Assembly: GCF_008638365.1 (NCBI RefSeq)
Contig: NZ_VWVU01000029.1
Location: 1-64,000, forward strand
From: Nocardiopsis quinghaiensis
GTDB taxonomy: Bacteria; Actinomycetota; Actinomycetes; Streptosporangiales; Streptosporangiaceae
DNA length: 64,000 bases
Reading direction: 5' to 3'
Positions 53,336-63,217 of this stretch are shown in pieces. The notes under the pieces were generated by a model. It made no database searches and was not told the DNA's origin. It worked only from the letters and a program-made list of their open reading frames with translations. The position numbers were made by a program, and so were the translations under genes. Position 1 is the stretch's first letter. Each line of letters begins with the position of its first letter.

Positions 53336-53716
53336 GTGAGCGTTCCCACGGAGCTGGGTTACACCGCCAAACACGAGTGGGTCGTGATCGAGGACGGGAT
53401 CGCCACCGTCGGGATCACCTCGTTCGCCGCCGAGGCCCTGGGCGACATCGTCTACGTCGAGACGCCCGAGGCCGGCAGTGAGGTGTCCGCGGGCGAGCCG
53501 TGCGGCGAGGTGGAGTCCACCAAGTCCGTCAGCGACATCTACTCACCGGTGAACGGCGAGGTCGTCGAGGTCAACGAGGCCCTCGAGGACGAGCCCGAGT
53601 CGGTCAACTCCGAGCCCTTCGGAGCCGGGTGGCTGTTCAGGGTCCGTGTGTCCGAGGAGCCCTCCGATCTGCTCTCCGCCGAGGAGTACACCAAGCTGAC
53701 CGAAGGCGAGGAGTAG
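53336..53716 (+). CDS. gcvH: Glycine cleavage H protein
   Basis: 126 aa from GTG 53336, with AAGGAG upstream. The lipoylation site is Lys63 in [20 protein letters not shown]. The [20 protein letters not shown] fold segment and the terminal [11 protein letters not shown] are typical. It carries the aminomethyl group between P and T proteins. Its stop lies 7 bases before glyA, implying one transcript. Confidence 0.97.
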   Translation: MSVPTELGYTAKHEWVVIEDGIATVGITSFAAEALGDIVYVETPEAGSEVSAGEPCGEVESTKSVSDIYSPVNGEVVEVNEALEDEPESVNSEPFGAGWLFRVRVSEEPSDLLSAEEYTKLTEGEE

Positions 53717-53723
53717 GCCCCCG

Positions 53724-54992
<1,269 letters not shown>

Positions 54993-55062
54993 AGCCCCGC
55001 CGTGCGGGGCCCGGTGCCCCGCACGGCGTCGCCCGGCCCTGTACTCAACGAGGAGGACAGCC

Positions 55063-56475
55063 ATGGCCATCAGCGTGTTCGACCTGTTCAAAATCGGTAT
55101 CGGCCCCTCCAGCTCGCACACGGTCGGGCCGATGAAGGCCGCGCGCACGTTCGTGGACGGACTGCGCGAGGACGGCCTGCTCGACGGTGCGGCCCGGGTG
55201 CGGGCCGAGCTGTACGGATCCCTGGCGCTCACCGGCAAGGGGCACGGAAGCGACAAGGCCGTGATCCTGGGGCTGATGGGACACACCCCCGAGCACGTGG
55301 ACGTGGACTCGGTGCCCGACCTGGTCGGGCGGGTGCGTGAGGAGCGGACCCTGTACCTGGGCGGGCCCGACGGGCCTCCCGTGGCCTTCGATCCGGCCGT
55401 GGACGTGGACTTCCGGCGCAAGGAGAGCCTGCCCGACCACCCGAACGGGATGCGGTTCGTGGCGGTGGATCCCTACGGGAGCGAACTGGCCGCGAGGGTG
55501 TACTACTCGGTGGGCGGCGGGTTCGTCGTGGACGAGCGGGCCGCGGGCGCGGACCGGATCAAGCCGGACGACACCGTGCTGCCGCACCCCTTCGACAGCG
55601 CCGGGGAGCTGCTGGGGATCTGCGCCGAGACGGGGATGTCGATCAGCGCCGTGATGCTCGCCAACGAGCGGGCGTTCGGGCGCGCCCCGGAGGAGATCCG
55701 CGCCGAACTGCTCACCGTCTGGGAGGCGATGCGCCAGTGTGTGCGCCGCGGCGTGGGCACCGAGGGCAGTCTGCCCGGTGGGCTGAAGGTGCCCCGCAGG
55801 GCGCACCGCCTGTACCGGCAGCTGGGCGGCAACTGCGACGATTCGGGCCTGCTGGCGCCGACGACCGTGGACTCCGACCCCATGCGCGGCAGTGACTGGA
55901 TCACCCTGTACGCGCTGGCGGTGAACGAGGAGAACGCCGCGGGCGGCCGGGTGGTGACCGCGCCGACCAACGGGGCGGCGGGCATCGTGCCCGCGGTGCT
56001 GCACTACTACATGCACTTCAGTCCGGGCGCGGACGACGAGGGCGTGGTCCGCTTCCTGCTGACCGCCGGTGCGGTCGGCATCCTGTTCAAGCAGAACGCG
56101 TCGATCTCGGGTGCCGAGGTGGGCTGCCAGGGCGAGGTGGGCTCGGCCTCCTCGATGGCCGCCGCCGGTCTGGCCGAGGTGCTGGGCGGCACCCCCGCCC
56201 AGGTGGAGAACGCCGCGGAGATCGCCATGGAGCACAACCTGGGGCTGACCTGCGACCCGATCGGCGGTCTGGTGCAGGTGCCGTGCATCGAGCGCAACGC
56301 GCTGGCCTCGGTCAAGGCGATCAGCGCCGCGCGCATCGCGCTGCGCGGCGACGGCAGCCACTTCGTGTCCCTGGACAAGGTCATCCGGACCATGCGCGAC
56401 ACCGGCCGCGACATGATGGACAAGTACAAGGAGACCTCGCGCGGCGGCCTGGCCGTCAACGTCATCGAGTGCTGA
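55063..56475 (+). CDS. sdaA: L-serine ammonia-lyase, iron-sulfur dependent
   Basis: 470 aa. One-chain form: a beta domain ([34 protein letters not shown]) and an alpha domain with Cys residues [33 protein letters not shown], expected to bind a [4Fe-4S] cluster. It converts serine to pyruvate and ammonia. Its last 105 coding bases plus four after the stop (56371-56479) are repeated exactly at 57173-57281, on the far side of a Doc toxin-antitoxin pair. The gene itself stays full-length, so the insertion seems to have kept its end intact. Confidence 0.97.
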   Translation: MAISVFDLFKIGIGPSSSHTVGPMKAARTFVDGLREDGLLDGAARVRAELYGSLALTGKGHGSDKAVILGLMGHTPEHVDVDSVPDLVGRVREERTLYLGGPDGPPVAFDPAVDVDFRRKESLPDHPNGMRFVAVDPYGSELAARVYYSVGGGFVVDERAAGADRIKPDDTVLPHPFDSAGELLGICAETGMSISAVMLANERAFGRAPEEIRAELLTVWEAMRQCVRRGVGTEGSLPGGLKVPRRAHRLYRQLGGNCDDSGLLAPTTVDSDPMRGSDWITLYALAVNEENAAGGRVVTAPTNGAAGIVPAVLHYYMHFSPGADDEGVVRFLLTAGAVGILFKQNASISGAEVGCQGEVGSASSMAAAGLAEVLGGTPAQVENAAEIAMEHNLGLTCDPIGGLVQVPCIERNALASVKAISAARIALRGDGSHFVSLDKVIRTMRDTGRDMMDKYKETSRGGLAVNVIEC

Positions 56476-56479
56476 GGGA
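56371..56479. repeat. 109-bp direct repeat, copy 1 (3' end of sdaA)
   Basis: Positions 56371-56479 equal 57173-57281 base for base (offset 802). The copy covers the last 34 sense codons of sdaA, its TGA and four more bases. Similarity decays immediately outside both ends. Confidence 0.97.
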
Positions 56480-56481
56480 GA

Positions 56482-56886
56482 TCAGCGCGCCACGTGGAAC
56501 GTGCGCAGGGCCGCCGCGATGTCCTCGATGCCACCGAGCCTTCCCGTGGCGACGCCCAGAACGAAGCGCTCGGCGCGGTCCACGTCGACGGGATCCGCCA
56601 GGGGCCTCCCGTTCACTTCGAGGAAAACGGCCGTGGAGTTCCACGCGGCTCGCTTGTTGCCGTCGAGGAACACATGGTTCCTGGCCAAGGAGTGCATCAA
56701 TGCGGCGGCCTTCTCGAAAATGTCCGGGTAGTGATCGCTCCCGAACGAAGACCCCTTCGGACGATGGACGGCGCTCTCGAGGAGCCCATGGTCACGAACC
56801 ACGGCAGCACCCTGCTCCTCCTGGGCCAGAGCCATGGTGGTGATGTCGATGACCATCGCCGAGTCCAGGTAGAAGACATCCTCCAC
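56482..56886 (-). CDS. doc: Doc-type toxin (Fic fold)
   Basis: 134 aa. The Doc signature [20 protein letters not shown] with His71 in H-x-F-x-D-G-N-K-R corresponds to the Doc kinase variant of the Fic motif, in which Lys replaces the Gly and Arg positions. Doc phosphorylates EF-Tu and blocks translation until neutralised. Other family marks are [39 protein letters not shown] and IFEKAAALM. The antitoxin gene ends 1 base before this start. The pair lies between the two 109-bp repeats. Confidence 0.92.
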   Translation of the reverse strand: MEDVFYLDSAMVIDITTMALAQEEQGAAVVRDHGLLESAVHRPKGSSFGSDHYPDIFEKAAALMHSLARNHVFLDGNKRAAWNSTAVFLEVNGRPLADPVDVDRAERFVLGVATGRLGGIEDIAAALRTFHVAR

Positions 56887-57090
56887 TTACTCGGCGAGCC
56901 TCTCGTTGAGCTCGGCGGAGAGGGTGGTGACGCGCCGTGCCGCAGCCAGGAAACGACGGCGGCGGACCTCGGCGAGCATACTCTCCCGCATCTCCTGGAC
57001 CAGTTCCTGCGGTGGCCGCTTCTCAGCGGCGGCGGTCTGACGGATCTGCTCCGCCTCCACCTCCGTGAACTCGATACCGAGTACCGACAT
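56887..57090 (-). CDS. Antitoxin partner of Doc
   Basis: 67 aa. Short helical protein [40 protein letters not shown] then [27 protein letters not shown]. An N-terminal ribbon-helix-helix-like DNA-binding part and a basic helical tail are likely. It is not a typical Phd sequence, so the pairing is inferred from position: its stop directly precedes the doc start on the same strand. It should bind Doc and repress the pair. Confidence 0.82.
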   Translation of the reverse strand: MSVLGIEFTEVEAEQIRQTAAAEKRPPQELVQEMRESMLAEVRRRRFLAAARRVTTLSAELNERLAE

Positions 57091-57172
57091 GCTCGCCCCC
57101 TTTCAAGGCACGATCTGCCACCAGAATACCCGAGGACGCCGAAACGCCGGGAGACGTCGTAGACCCGTATCG

Positions 57173-57281
57173 CTGGACAAGGTCATCCGGACCATGCGCG
57201 ACACCGGCCGCGACATGATGGACAAGTACAAGGAGACCTCGCGCGGCGGCCTGGCCGTCAACGTCATCGAGTGCTGAGGGA
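57173..57281. repeat. 109-bp direct repeat, copy 2 (orphan sdaA end)
   Basis: Identical to 56371-56479, including the sdaA stop at 57275-57277, but without the rest of the gene. The remnant cannot be a functional enzyme. Sequence after 57281 presumably is the original downstream flank of sdaA. Confidence 0.97.
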
Positions 57282-57886
57282 CGAGCCGAGGCCGGGTGGC
57301 CCCGCGGTGGTGACGACCGCCGACGGCCGCTTCCCTCTCTTTCCTGAGCCTGAGCGCACGTCGAGGGCCCCAGCGCCGTGCGGCGCCGGGGCCCGAGAGT
57401 TCAGTACCACCTACCGGTCGCTGCCGGTCTTCCGCTTCCCGAGGTCAAGCTGGGACGGGATCGCGGGGATCGCGGTTGTGTGACCGTGGACCACCTACTT
57501 CCGAACCGGGGCCTGCGGTACCCGAGCGGAACATCCCCACACCCGGGCGATCCTGATGGCGACTGCTCCTCTCGACCTCACTGCGTGCGTTTCCTCGTAC
57601 TGCCGTGTCCCCCGTGCGGGCGGGACACCGGTACCGCTCCCCACCGGCGTATCCGGTGGTCCACTCGTGGATCTCTGTGGCTACGAGAAGAAATCTAGCA
57701 GCACTGGAAACACATGTCTACTACGGCCGATGGAGATTTCGGTGTGTCCCGCGAACAGGTATTCCGAAGACGGGAGACCGAGCCGCTGGTGCTGTCGGAG
57801 TCGGACCCGCGGTCCCAGGCCGGTGCGCGCGCCGGGGAACCCGGGCCGGTCCGCTGAACCGCTGACCGGTCCGGCTCCCCGAACGG
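57282..57886. other. 605-base gap without a gene
   Basis: Frames here lack codon bias and domains. A strong hairpin at 57365-57394 (GGGCCCC arm with GGGGCCC arm, 14-base interior with further pairing) is a likely terminator for the sdaA operon or readthrough from it. A second stem, GTGTCCC with GGGACAC near 57607-57630, follows. The stress operon ends at 57887 from the other side. Confidence 0.6.
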
Positions 57887-58483
57887 TCAGGCCAGGCTGC
57901 GACGGGGGTTCTTGGCCGGTGCCGTCATCGACATCCGCACGACCGCGGGCACCTGTTCCAGGTCGAGCGCCCGCCGCAGGTTCGCCAGTGCCTCCGAGCG
58001 CACCCGCCGCCACACGCCGGCCACGTCCGCGTCCTCGTCCAGGGTCAGCGCCAACCGCAGGTGCGGTGCGTCGGTGGACTCGGTCAGCCGCGCGCGGACG
58101 CGGCGCACCCCCGGGTAGTCGGCGACCTCCTCCTCCAGGGCGCCGCGCGCCACGCTCTCGGACATCTCCACCCGGCCCTCGTCTCCGCGCTCCAGGACCA
58201 GACGTCCCACCGTGTCGTTGAACCCCTGTGCCATCAGCCAGCGCAGTGCCAGGAAAGCCGCGACGAGGGCCGCCGCGACCGCCACGTAGGGCACCCACTG
58301 CTGACCGAGCGCCTCCCGGACCGGGGGGCTGAGCAGCGCGCTATCGGCCAGGCCCGGGCCGAACAGGCCGACTCCGACGGCCAGCGACGCCAGTCCGACG
58401 GCGAGCAGCACCGTGCCCACGACCGCCAGCCCCCACCGGTTCCCCCGTGCCGACCTGCGCGCCCTGTCCCCAGTCATGGTCAC
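57887..58483 (-). CDS. amaP: AmaP-like alkaline shock membrane anchor
   Basis: 198 aa from GTG 58483, overlapping the preceding stop (GTGA). Two membrane helices (LAVVGTVLLAVGLASLAVGV; VPYVAVAAALVAAFLALRWL) are followed by a basic cytoplasmic domain ending SMTAPAKNPRRSLA. AmaP anchors Asp23-type proteins at the membrane in staphylococci; the actinobacterial family is similar in build. It is last of six genes in the stress operon. Confidence 0.85.
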   Translation of the reverse strand: MTMTGDRARRSARGNRWGLAVVGTVLLAVGLASLAVGVGLFGPGLADSALLSPPVREALGQQWVPYVAVAAALVAAFLALRWLMAQGFNDTVGRLVLERGDEGRVEMSESVARGALEEEVADYPGVRRVRARLTESTDAPHLRLALTLDEDADVAGVWRRVRSEALANLRRALDLEQVPAVVRMSMTAPAKNPRRSLA

Positions 58484-59085
58484 CCTTCCGCGTACCGCAC
58501 GTGGGTGGCGATCCGCATGCTGCGCAGCGGCGCCAACTCCTCCAACCGCCGCTCCACGGCCGCGGTCACCTCGGCGGGCAGTTCCGCCGACTCGCGCATC
58601 CCGGTGCGCACGTGCACCCGGATCCTGTTGCCGCGCACCGTCACGTGCGCGTCGTCGACCCCGCTGACGTCCCGGGCGGCGGCGCTCACAGCGCGGCGCA
58701 GCGCGGGCCGGGTCAACCCCACCACCAGGGCGGGGTCGTCGGTGCGCAGCGCCGTCCAGCGGCCCCGTCCGGGGGCCAGCGCGGCCACGATCAGGGCCAG
58801 TCCGATCAGCGCCAGGACGGCCGAGGCGATCTGCACCGAAGGCGTCGACCAGGTCGCGGTAGAGGCGTACCCGGTGGCGGCGTCGACCGGGATCAGCCGC
58901 AGCGGGCTGCCCGCCAGCGCCGAGATCACCTCGGCGGCGGCCACGACGGCCACGACGAGGATCACGACGCCCGTGATCACCGCCGGCCAGGACCGCCGCG
59001 GACGGAACGTGTGGACGGCCACCCGCCTGGCCCGGCGGTCGACGCCCTGGTCGGGGCGTCCGAGCACCTCTTCCACAGTGGTCAT
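58480..59085 (-). CDS. DUF6286 membrane protein
   Basis: 201 aa. Two membrane helices (VITGVVILVVAVVAAAEVIS; IASAVLALIGLALIVAALAP) separated by a short outer loop, then a cytoplasmic domain DDAHVTVRGNRIRVHVRTGM. DUF6286 proteins are characteristic of actinobacterial Asp23/AmaP operons. It is coupled to amaP by the overlapping GTGA. Likely it adds a second membrane anchor for the Asp23 proteins. Confidence 0.85.
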   Translation of the reverse strand: MTTVEEVLGRPDQGVDRRARRVAVHTFRPRRSWPAVITGVVILVVAVVAAAEVISALAGSPLRLIPVDAATGYASTATWSTPSVQIASAVLALIGLALIVAALAPGRGRWTALRTDDPALVVGLTRPALRRAVSAAARDVSGVDDAHVTVRGNRIRVHVRTGMRESAELPAEVTAAVERRLEELAPLRSMRIATHVRYAEG

Positions 59086-59086
59086 G

Positions 59087-59470
59087 TCAGCGCACCAACT
59101 CCGCGATCTCGATGTCGATGTGGCGGATCCGCTTACCGGTGATCCGCTCGACCCTCTGCCTGACGTGTCCGCGCACCCGCGCGGCGACCTCGCGGGCGGA
59201 GTGCGGGTAGTGGACGCCCACCCTCAGCCGCAGCAGGATGATCTCGCCGCTGATTCTGGCGCGTGTCCCGCGCGACCGGGCCAGCAGCGCTCCGGGGACC
59301 TCCCGGACCGCCTGCGCGGCGGCCTTCTCGACCACGTCGTGCTCGATGACGGTACGGCCGCCCGGGTCGCGTCCGCCCACGCCGTGGGCGCCGCCCGGCG
59401 CGCCGTCCGGATACCTCCTCTGCCGGGGGACCGTGTCGGTCCCTGTCCCGGCCACGTCCGCGCCGCGCAT
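59087..59470 (-). CDS. Asp23/Gls24 family protein (third copy)
   Basis: 127 aa. After a Gly/Arg-rich N-terminus of about 40 residues comes the Asp23 domain: VIEHDVVEKAAAQAVREVPG, ISGEIILLRLRVGVHYPHSA and VRQRVERITGKRIRHIDIEI. Asp23 proteins form cytoplasmic filaments tethered to the membrane during alkaline or envelope stress. Its stop is 1 base before the DUF6286 start. Confidence 0.88.
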   Translation of the reverse strand: MRGADVAGTGTDTVPRQRRYPDGAPGGAHGVGGRDPGGRTVIEHDVVEKAAAQAVREVPGALLARSRGTRARISGEIILLRLRVGVHYPHSAREVAARVRGHVRQRVERITGKRIRHIDIEIAELVR

Positions 59471-59471
59471 C

Positions 59472-59645
59472 TCAGGCGGAGCGCCGCGCGAATACCGCGG
59501 TGAGGTCGATCTCGCCCGCCACCGCCCGGCCGGCGACGTACCCCGCCAGGCCCAGGATCAGGACCAGCGCGAAGGCCGTGAACCCGCCGAACGCGGCGGC
59601 GAGCCCCAGCACCGTCCCGTAGGACAGCCCAACGATGGGCCACAT
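59472..59645 (-). CDS. Small DUF2273-like membrane protein
   Basis: 57 aa from ATG 59645; GAGGGGGA lies upstream. Two hydrophobic segments (PIVGLSYGTVLGLAAAFGGF; TAFALVLILGLAGYVAGRAV) and the end EIDLTAVFARRSA fit the DUF2273 proteins of about 60 residues that occur in these operons. It starts 37 bases after the second Asp23-like gene ends. Confidence 0.85.
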   Translation of the reverse strand: MWPIVGLSYGTVLGLAAAFGGFTAFALVLILGLAGYVAGRAVAGEIDLTAVFARRSA

Positions 59646-59682
59646 GGCTTCCCCCTCTTGTCCAGCCTCTGGTGCTTCTTCC

Positions 59683-60006
59683 TCAACCGCCCGCGCGGAT
59701 GTCCTCTCCCAGGCCCGCGACCACGTCCTCCACGGAGATGTGGACGGTGCGGCCTCCGGCGAACGGGACCAGGGCCCGGCGTACCTCGGCGGCGACCTCC
59801 GGCAGGGGCCTCCCGAAGCGGACCACGAGGCCGACCTCGACACTGTCGGCGCGCACCGCCACCCCGCGGACCCGCCCGCCGGGGACGGGAGTGGTCAGCG
59901 TCCCGAACCCGCCGGACGACAGCCCCACCACGTCCGGGAGGCCCTCGGCCTCCCGGACCAGTCGCCGGGCCACCTCGCCCGGATCCTCGCCGGTGCCCAC
60001 GGTCAC
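59683..60006 (-). CDS. Asp23-like protein (second copy)
   Basis: 107 aa from GTG 60006, overlapping the previous stop (GTGA). The fold resembles Asp23: RGVAVRADSVEVGLVVRFGR, EVAAEVRRALVPFAGGRTVH and ISVEDVVAGLG, with Val-rich alternating strands. It is shorter than the others and lacks the N-terminal VARIAG-like start of the first copy. Confidence 0.82.
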   Translation of the reverse strand: MTVGTGEDPGEVARRLVREAEGLPDVVGLSSGGFGTLTTPVPGGRVRGVAVRADSVEVGLVVRFGRPLPEVAAEVRRALVPFAGGRTVHISVEDVVAGLGEDIRAGG

Positions 60007-60482
60007 TGGACCCGGGGCGCGGAGCCGCCGCCCTCGTCTTCGCCGTCCTCGTCGGGCAGGTGGATGTCGTCCACCCTGATGTTGATCTCGGCGACCTCCA
60101 GGCCGGTCATGCGCTCCACCGCCGTGGTGACGTTGCGCCGCACGGCCGTGGCCAGGTCCTGGATGGCGGCGCCGTACTCGACGACCAGGTCGATGTCGAC
60201 GGCGGCCTGGCGCTCGCCCACCTCGACCGAGACCCCCCGTGCCACCGACCCGCTGTCGCCTCCCCTGGTCACGGCGTCCCTGACGACGCCGACGGCACGC
60301 GCGGTCCCGCCGCCCATGGCGTGGACGCCGCCGATCTCGCGCGCGGCCATTCCGGCGATCTTGGCGACCACTCCGTCCGCGATCTGTGTGTGGCCGCCCT
60401 CCTCGCGCGAGGAGTCGCCCCGACCCGTCCGGCCCGCCTCACGGGCTCCCGGCACCTTGGTTTCGGCCTTCATCTCCGTCAC
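60003..60482 (-). CDS. Asp23/Gls24 family protein (first copy)
   Basis: 159 aa from GTG 60482. The complete Asp23 core is present: TQIADGVVAKIAGMAAREIG, GVHAMGG, GVSVEVGERQAAVDIDLVVE, YGAAIQDLATAVRRNVTTAV, ERMTGLEVAEINIRVDDIHL. An acidic C-terminal tail follows. This first gene of the stress operon has the closest match to canonical Asp23. Its promoter lies in 60483-60700. Confidence 0.92.
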   Translation of the reverse strand: MTEMKAETKVPGAREAGRTGRGDSSREEGGHTQIADGVVAKIAGMAAREIGGVHAMGGGTARAVGVVRDAVTRGGDSGSVARGVSVEVGERQAAVDIDLVVEYGAAIQDLATAVRRNVTTAVERMTGLEVAEINIRVDDIHLPDEDGEDEGGGSAPRVQ

Positions 60483-60646
60483 TGGTCCCCCTACGCAGTG
60501 TGCGGTCCGCGGTCGCGGCCCCGGCTTTCGAAGGCGTCACCGCCCCCGTCGGCGCGCTCTCCGCCCATGTCCGTGCCCCTCACCTGGAAGGCACGCCCCC
60601 AGGTGTCGGACCGAAACCCCCACATTCAGCCGCCCGAACAGCTGGA

Positions 60647-60700
60647 AGGTTTCTCACTGATCACACCATATACGCACAGTGAGTAGCCGACAAGAAACCT
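60647..60700. promoter_or_regulatory. Nested inverted repeats ahead of the Asp23 operon
   Basis: AAGGTTTCT (60646-60654) and AGAAACCT (60693-60700), and inside them CTCACTG (60653-60659) and CAGTGAG (60677-60683), form nested inverted repeats. The region between 60483 and 60790 has no gene. Placement, about 165 bases upstream of the first Asp23 start, suits an operator, but it could also be a hairpin downstream of purU. Confidence 0.5.
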
Positions 60701-60790
60701 AAAGCAATGTTTCGCTGGTCAGAGTAGGCACCGGCACCCTCATTCCTGCCCCAAAGAAGTGCCGGGAACCTTCCGGAGCAAGAAAACGCA

Positions 60791-60812
60791 AGGGGCGCCC
60801 GAAGGCGCCCCT
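60791..60812 (-). terminator. purU terminator
   Basis: AGGGGCGCC (60791-60799) pairs with GGCGCCCCT (60804-60812) around a CGAA loop. On the minus strand TGCGTTTTCTT follows, an intrinsic terminator 45 bases after the purU stop. Confidence 0.88.
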
Positions 60813-60856
60813 CTCTGTCCGAAACCCACTTTCCGCGGGCGGCCCCGCAGCCGCGG

Positions 60857-61738
60857 TCAGCCGAAGATGACCGTCTTGTCCCCGTTGAGCAGGACACGGC
60901 GCTGCGCGTGCCAGTTGACCGCGCGCGCCAGCGCCACCGACTCCAGGTCCCGGCCGATCGCCGTGAGCTGTTCCGGGCTGTGCGTGTGGTCCACCCGGGA
61001 CACCTCCTGCTCGATGATCGGGCCCTCGTCGAGGTCGGCCGTGACGTAGTGGGCGGTCGCGCCGATCAGCTTCACACCGCGCGCGTGGGCCTGGTGGTAG
61101 GGGCGGGCGCCCTTGAAGCTGGGCAGGAAGGAGTGGTGGATGTTGATGATCCGGCCGGACATCTTGGCGCACAGCTGCTCGGAGAGCACCTGCATGTAGC
61201 GGGCCAGGACGACCAGGTCCACGTCGTAGGAGTCGACCAGCTCCAGCAGCCGCGCCTCCTGCTCTTGCTTGGTCCCGGCGCTGACCGGCAGGTGGTGGAA
61301 GTCCACGCCGTAGGAGTCGGCGAGGAACTCCAGGTCCGGATGGTTGGAGATCACGGCGGCGATGTCCACGTCCAGCAGGCCGCTGCGCTGGCGGTAGAGC
61401 AGGTCGTTGAGGCAGTGGCCGAACCTGGACACCATCACGATCACGCGCGGGCGCACGTCGCGGGGCGCGAGGGTCCACTCCACGAACGAGTCGCCGCCGC
61501 CGAAACCGCCCGCCAGCGCCGCGAAGGCTCCGCGCAGGACGTCCTCCCCCACCACGCCGCCGGGTCCCCGCTCGGCCACGAACTGCATCCGCAGGAAGAA
61601 GCGTGCCGTGTAGTGGTCGCCGTACTGCTGACTCTCGGTGATGTTGCAACCGTGGTCGGACAGCAGGTTGGCCACAGCGGCGACGATGCCCCGGCTGTCG
61701 GGGCACGAAAGGGTCAGGACGTACTCACGCTCACTCAT
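60857..61738 (-). CDS. purU: Formyltetrahydrofolate deformylase
   Basis: 293 aa from ATG 61738 (GGAG about 8 bases upstream). An N-terminal ACT domain (YVLTLSCPDSRGIVAAVANL, HGCNITESQQYGD) senses methionine or glycine. The formyltransferase-like core has GHCLNDLLYR, AAVISNHPDLEFLAD, RYMQVLSEQL, INIHHSFLPSFKGARPYHQA and GATAHYVTADLDEGPIIEQE with the catalytic Asn, His and Asp. It hydrolyses 10-formyl-tetrahydrofolate to formate and tetrahydrofolate, balancing one-carbon pools, which fits the glycine operon nearby. It is monocistronic with its own terminator. Confidence 0.96.
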   Translation of the reverse strand: MSEREYVLTLSCPDSRGIVAAVANLLSDHGCNITESQQYGDHYTARFFLRMQFVAERGPGGVVGEDVLRGAFAALAGGFGGGDSFVEWTLAPRDVRPRVIVMVSRFGHCLNDLLYRQRSGLLDVDIAAVISNHPDLEFLADSYGVDFHHLPVSAGTKQEQEARLLELVDSYDVDLVVLARYMQVLSEQLCAKMSGRIINIHHSFLPSFKGARPYHQAHARGVKLIGATAHYVTADLDEGPIIEQEVSRVDHTHSPEQLTAIGRDLESVALARAVNWHAQRRVLLNGDKTVIFG

Positions 61739-61868
61739 GGAAAGAACCACTCCCGGGGTCGGACGGCTGATCAGCCGTGACGCCCCAGGATATCGGCCCC
61801 CGCGCAGCCGCGGGGAGCCCGCCCCGTGCCGCCCGGCGGGCGCGCGGGAGGGCGGTCATCCACTCGGG

Positions 61869-61887
61869 GAATATGAAAAGTATTCAT
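61869..61887. promoter_or_regulatory. AT-rich inverted repeat before the deaminase gene
   Basis: GAATA-N7-TATTC (61869-61885) and ATGAA-N5-TTCAT (61873-61887) overlap in an AT-rich patch 20-38 bases before ATG 61907. A regulator or -10 element there is likely. Confidence 0.5.
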
Positions 61888-61906
61888 GTTCTGGCATTCT
61901 CAGGAC

Positions 61907-63133
61907 ATGACAAGCCTGCGCGAGACGTACGAGGCCGCAACCCACGGGCTCGACGCCCCCTTCGCCATGGTCGACCTGGCCGCCTTCCGCGCCAACGCGA
62001 CCGCGCTGACCCGCCGCGCCCACGGCAAACCCGTCCGGGTCGCCAGCAAGTCCGTGCGCAGCCGCGAACTGCTGCGCACCGTCCTCTCCCTGCCCGGCTA
62101 CGCGGGGATCATGGCCTTCACGCTGCCCGAGGCACTGTGGCTGGCCACCGGGGACCGCCCGGTGGGCGACGACGTCCTCGTGGCCTACCCCACGGTCGAC
62201 CGGCGGGCCCTGGCCCGGCTCGTCCTCGACCCCGGCGCCGCCCGCTCCATCACCCTGATGGTGGACGACACCGCCCACCTGGACCTGGTCAGCGCCGCCG
62301 TCGCCGAAGCCTCCGGCTCCCGCGGCCCCGACGCGCCGCCGATCCGGGTGTGCCTGGACATCGACACCAGCTGGCAGCCGCTGGGACCGCGCGCACGCGT
62401 GGGCGCCTACCGCTCCCCCGTGCGCACCCCCGCACAGGCCGCCGCACTCGCCCGCGCCGTCGTGGCCCGGCCCGAGCTGGAGCTGGACGGGATCATGGCC
62501 TACGAGGGCCAGATCGCCGGGTTGGGCGACGCCCCGCCCGGCAGGCCCCTCTACGGACGCCTCCTGCGCGCCGTCCAGCGCCGGTCCGCCCTGGAACTGG
62601 CCCGGCGCAGGGCCGCGATCGTGCGCGCCGTCCGCGCCGTCGCCGACCTGCGCTTCGTCAACGGCGGCGGTACCGGCAGCCTGCACACCACCGGCAGGGA
62701 GAGGGCCGTGACCGAGCTGGCGGCGGGTTCGGGGCTCTACCACCCGCACCTGTTCGACCACTACCGGTCCTTCGACGGCCGCCCCGCCGCCCTGTTCGCG
62801 CTGCCGGTGGTCCGACGCCCGGCTCCGGGTGTGGCCACCGCCCTCGGCGGCGGCTACCCGGCCTCCGGACCGGTGAACGCCCACCGCGCCCCGCTCCCCC
62901 ACCTGCCCGCCGGGCTGTCCTACAGCTCCACCGAGGGCGCGGGCGAGGTGCAGACGCCCCTGCTCGGAGCCGCGGCCGACGGCCTGTCGGTCGGCGACCG
63001 GGTGTGGATGCGCCACGCCAAGGCGGGAGAGCTGTGCGAGCGCTTCGACACCCTGCACCTGGTCGACTCCGACACCGGCGAGTACGCGGGCGCCGTTCCC
63101 ACCTACCGGGGCGAGGGGCGGACCTTCCTCTAG
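61907..63133 (+). CDS. Amino acid deaminase/aldolase, alanine racemase fold
   Basis: 408 aa from ATG 61907. PLP-binding N-domain: GLDAPFAMVDLAAFRANATA, VRVASKSVRSRELLRTVLSL with the Schiff-base Lys, then GIMAYEGQIAGLGDA and FVNGGGTGSLHTT for phosphate binding. The C-domain ends VGDRVWMRHAKAGELCERFD, as in D-threonine aldolase and related actinobacterial enzymes. It probably cleaves or deaminates a D-hydroxy amino acid; products are unverified. It stands alone with an AT-rich inverted repeat at its promoter. Confidence 0.88.
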   Translation: MTSLRETYEAATHGLDAPFAMVDLAAFRANATALTRRAHGKPVRVASKSVRSRELLRTVLSLPGYAGIMAFTLPEALWLATGDRPVGDDVLVAYPTVDRRALARLVLDPGAARSITLMVDDTAHLDLVSAAVAEASGSRGPDAPPIRVCLDIDTSWQPLGPRARVGAYRSPVRTPAQAAALARAVVARPELELDGIMAYEGQIAGLGDAPPGRPLYGRLLRAVQRRSALELARRRAAIVRAVRAVADLRFVNGGGTGSLHTTGRERAVTELAAGSGLYHPHLFDHYRSFDGRPAALFALPVVRRPAPGVATALGGGYPASGPVNAHRAPLPHLPAGLSYSSTEGAGEVQTPLLGAAADGLSVGDRVWMRHAKAGELCERFDTLHLVDSDTGEYAGAVPTYRGEGRTFL

Positions 63134-63217
63134 GGCGTGGCGTGGCCCGGGGCCCACACACCGGAGGAGGGGACCGCGCACATCGCGCGGGCCCCTCCTC
63201 TCCGTCCGCCGTGGGCC

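Noticed and set aside
57065-57277. 70-residue frame ending in the sdaA C-terminus
   Set aside because: Only the duplicated 3' end of sdaA; the preceding residues come from intergenic and antisense sequence, so it is a remnant.
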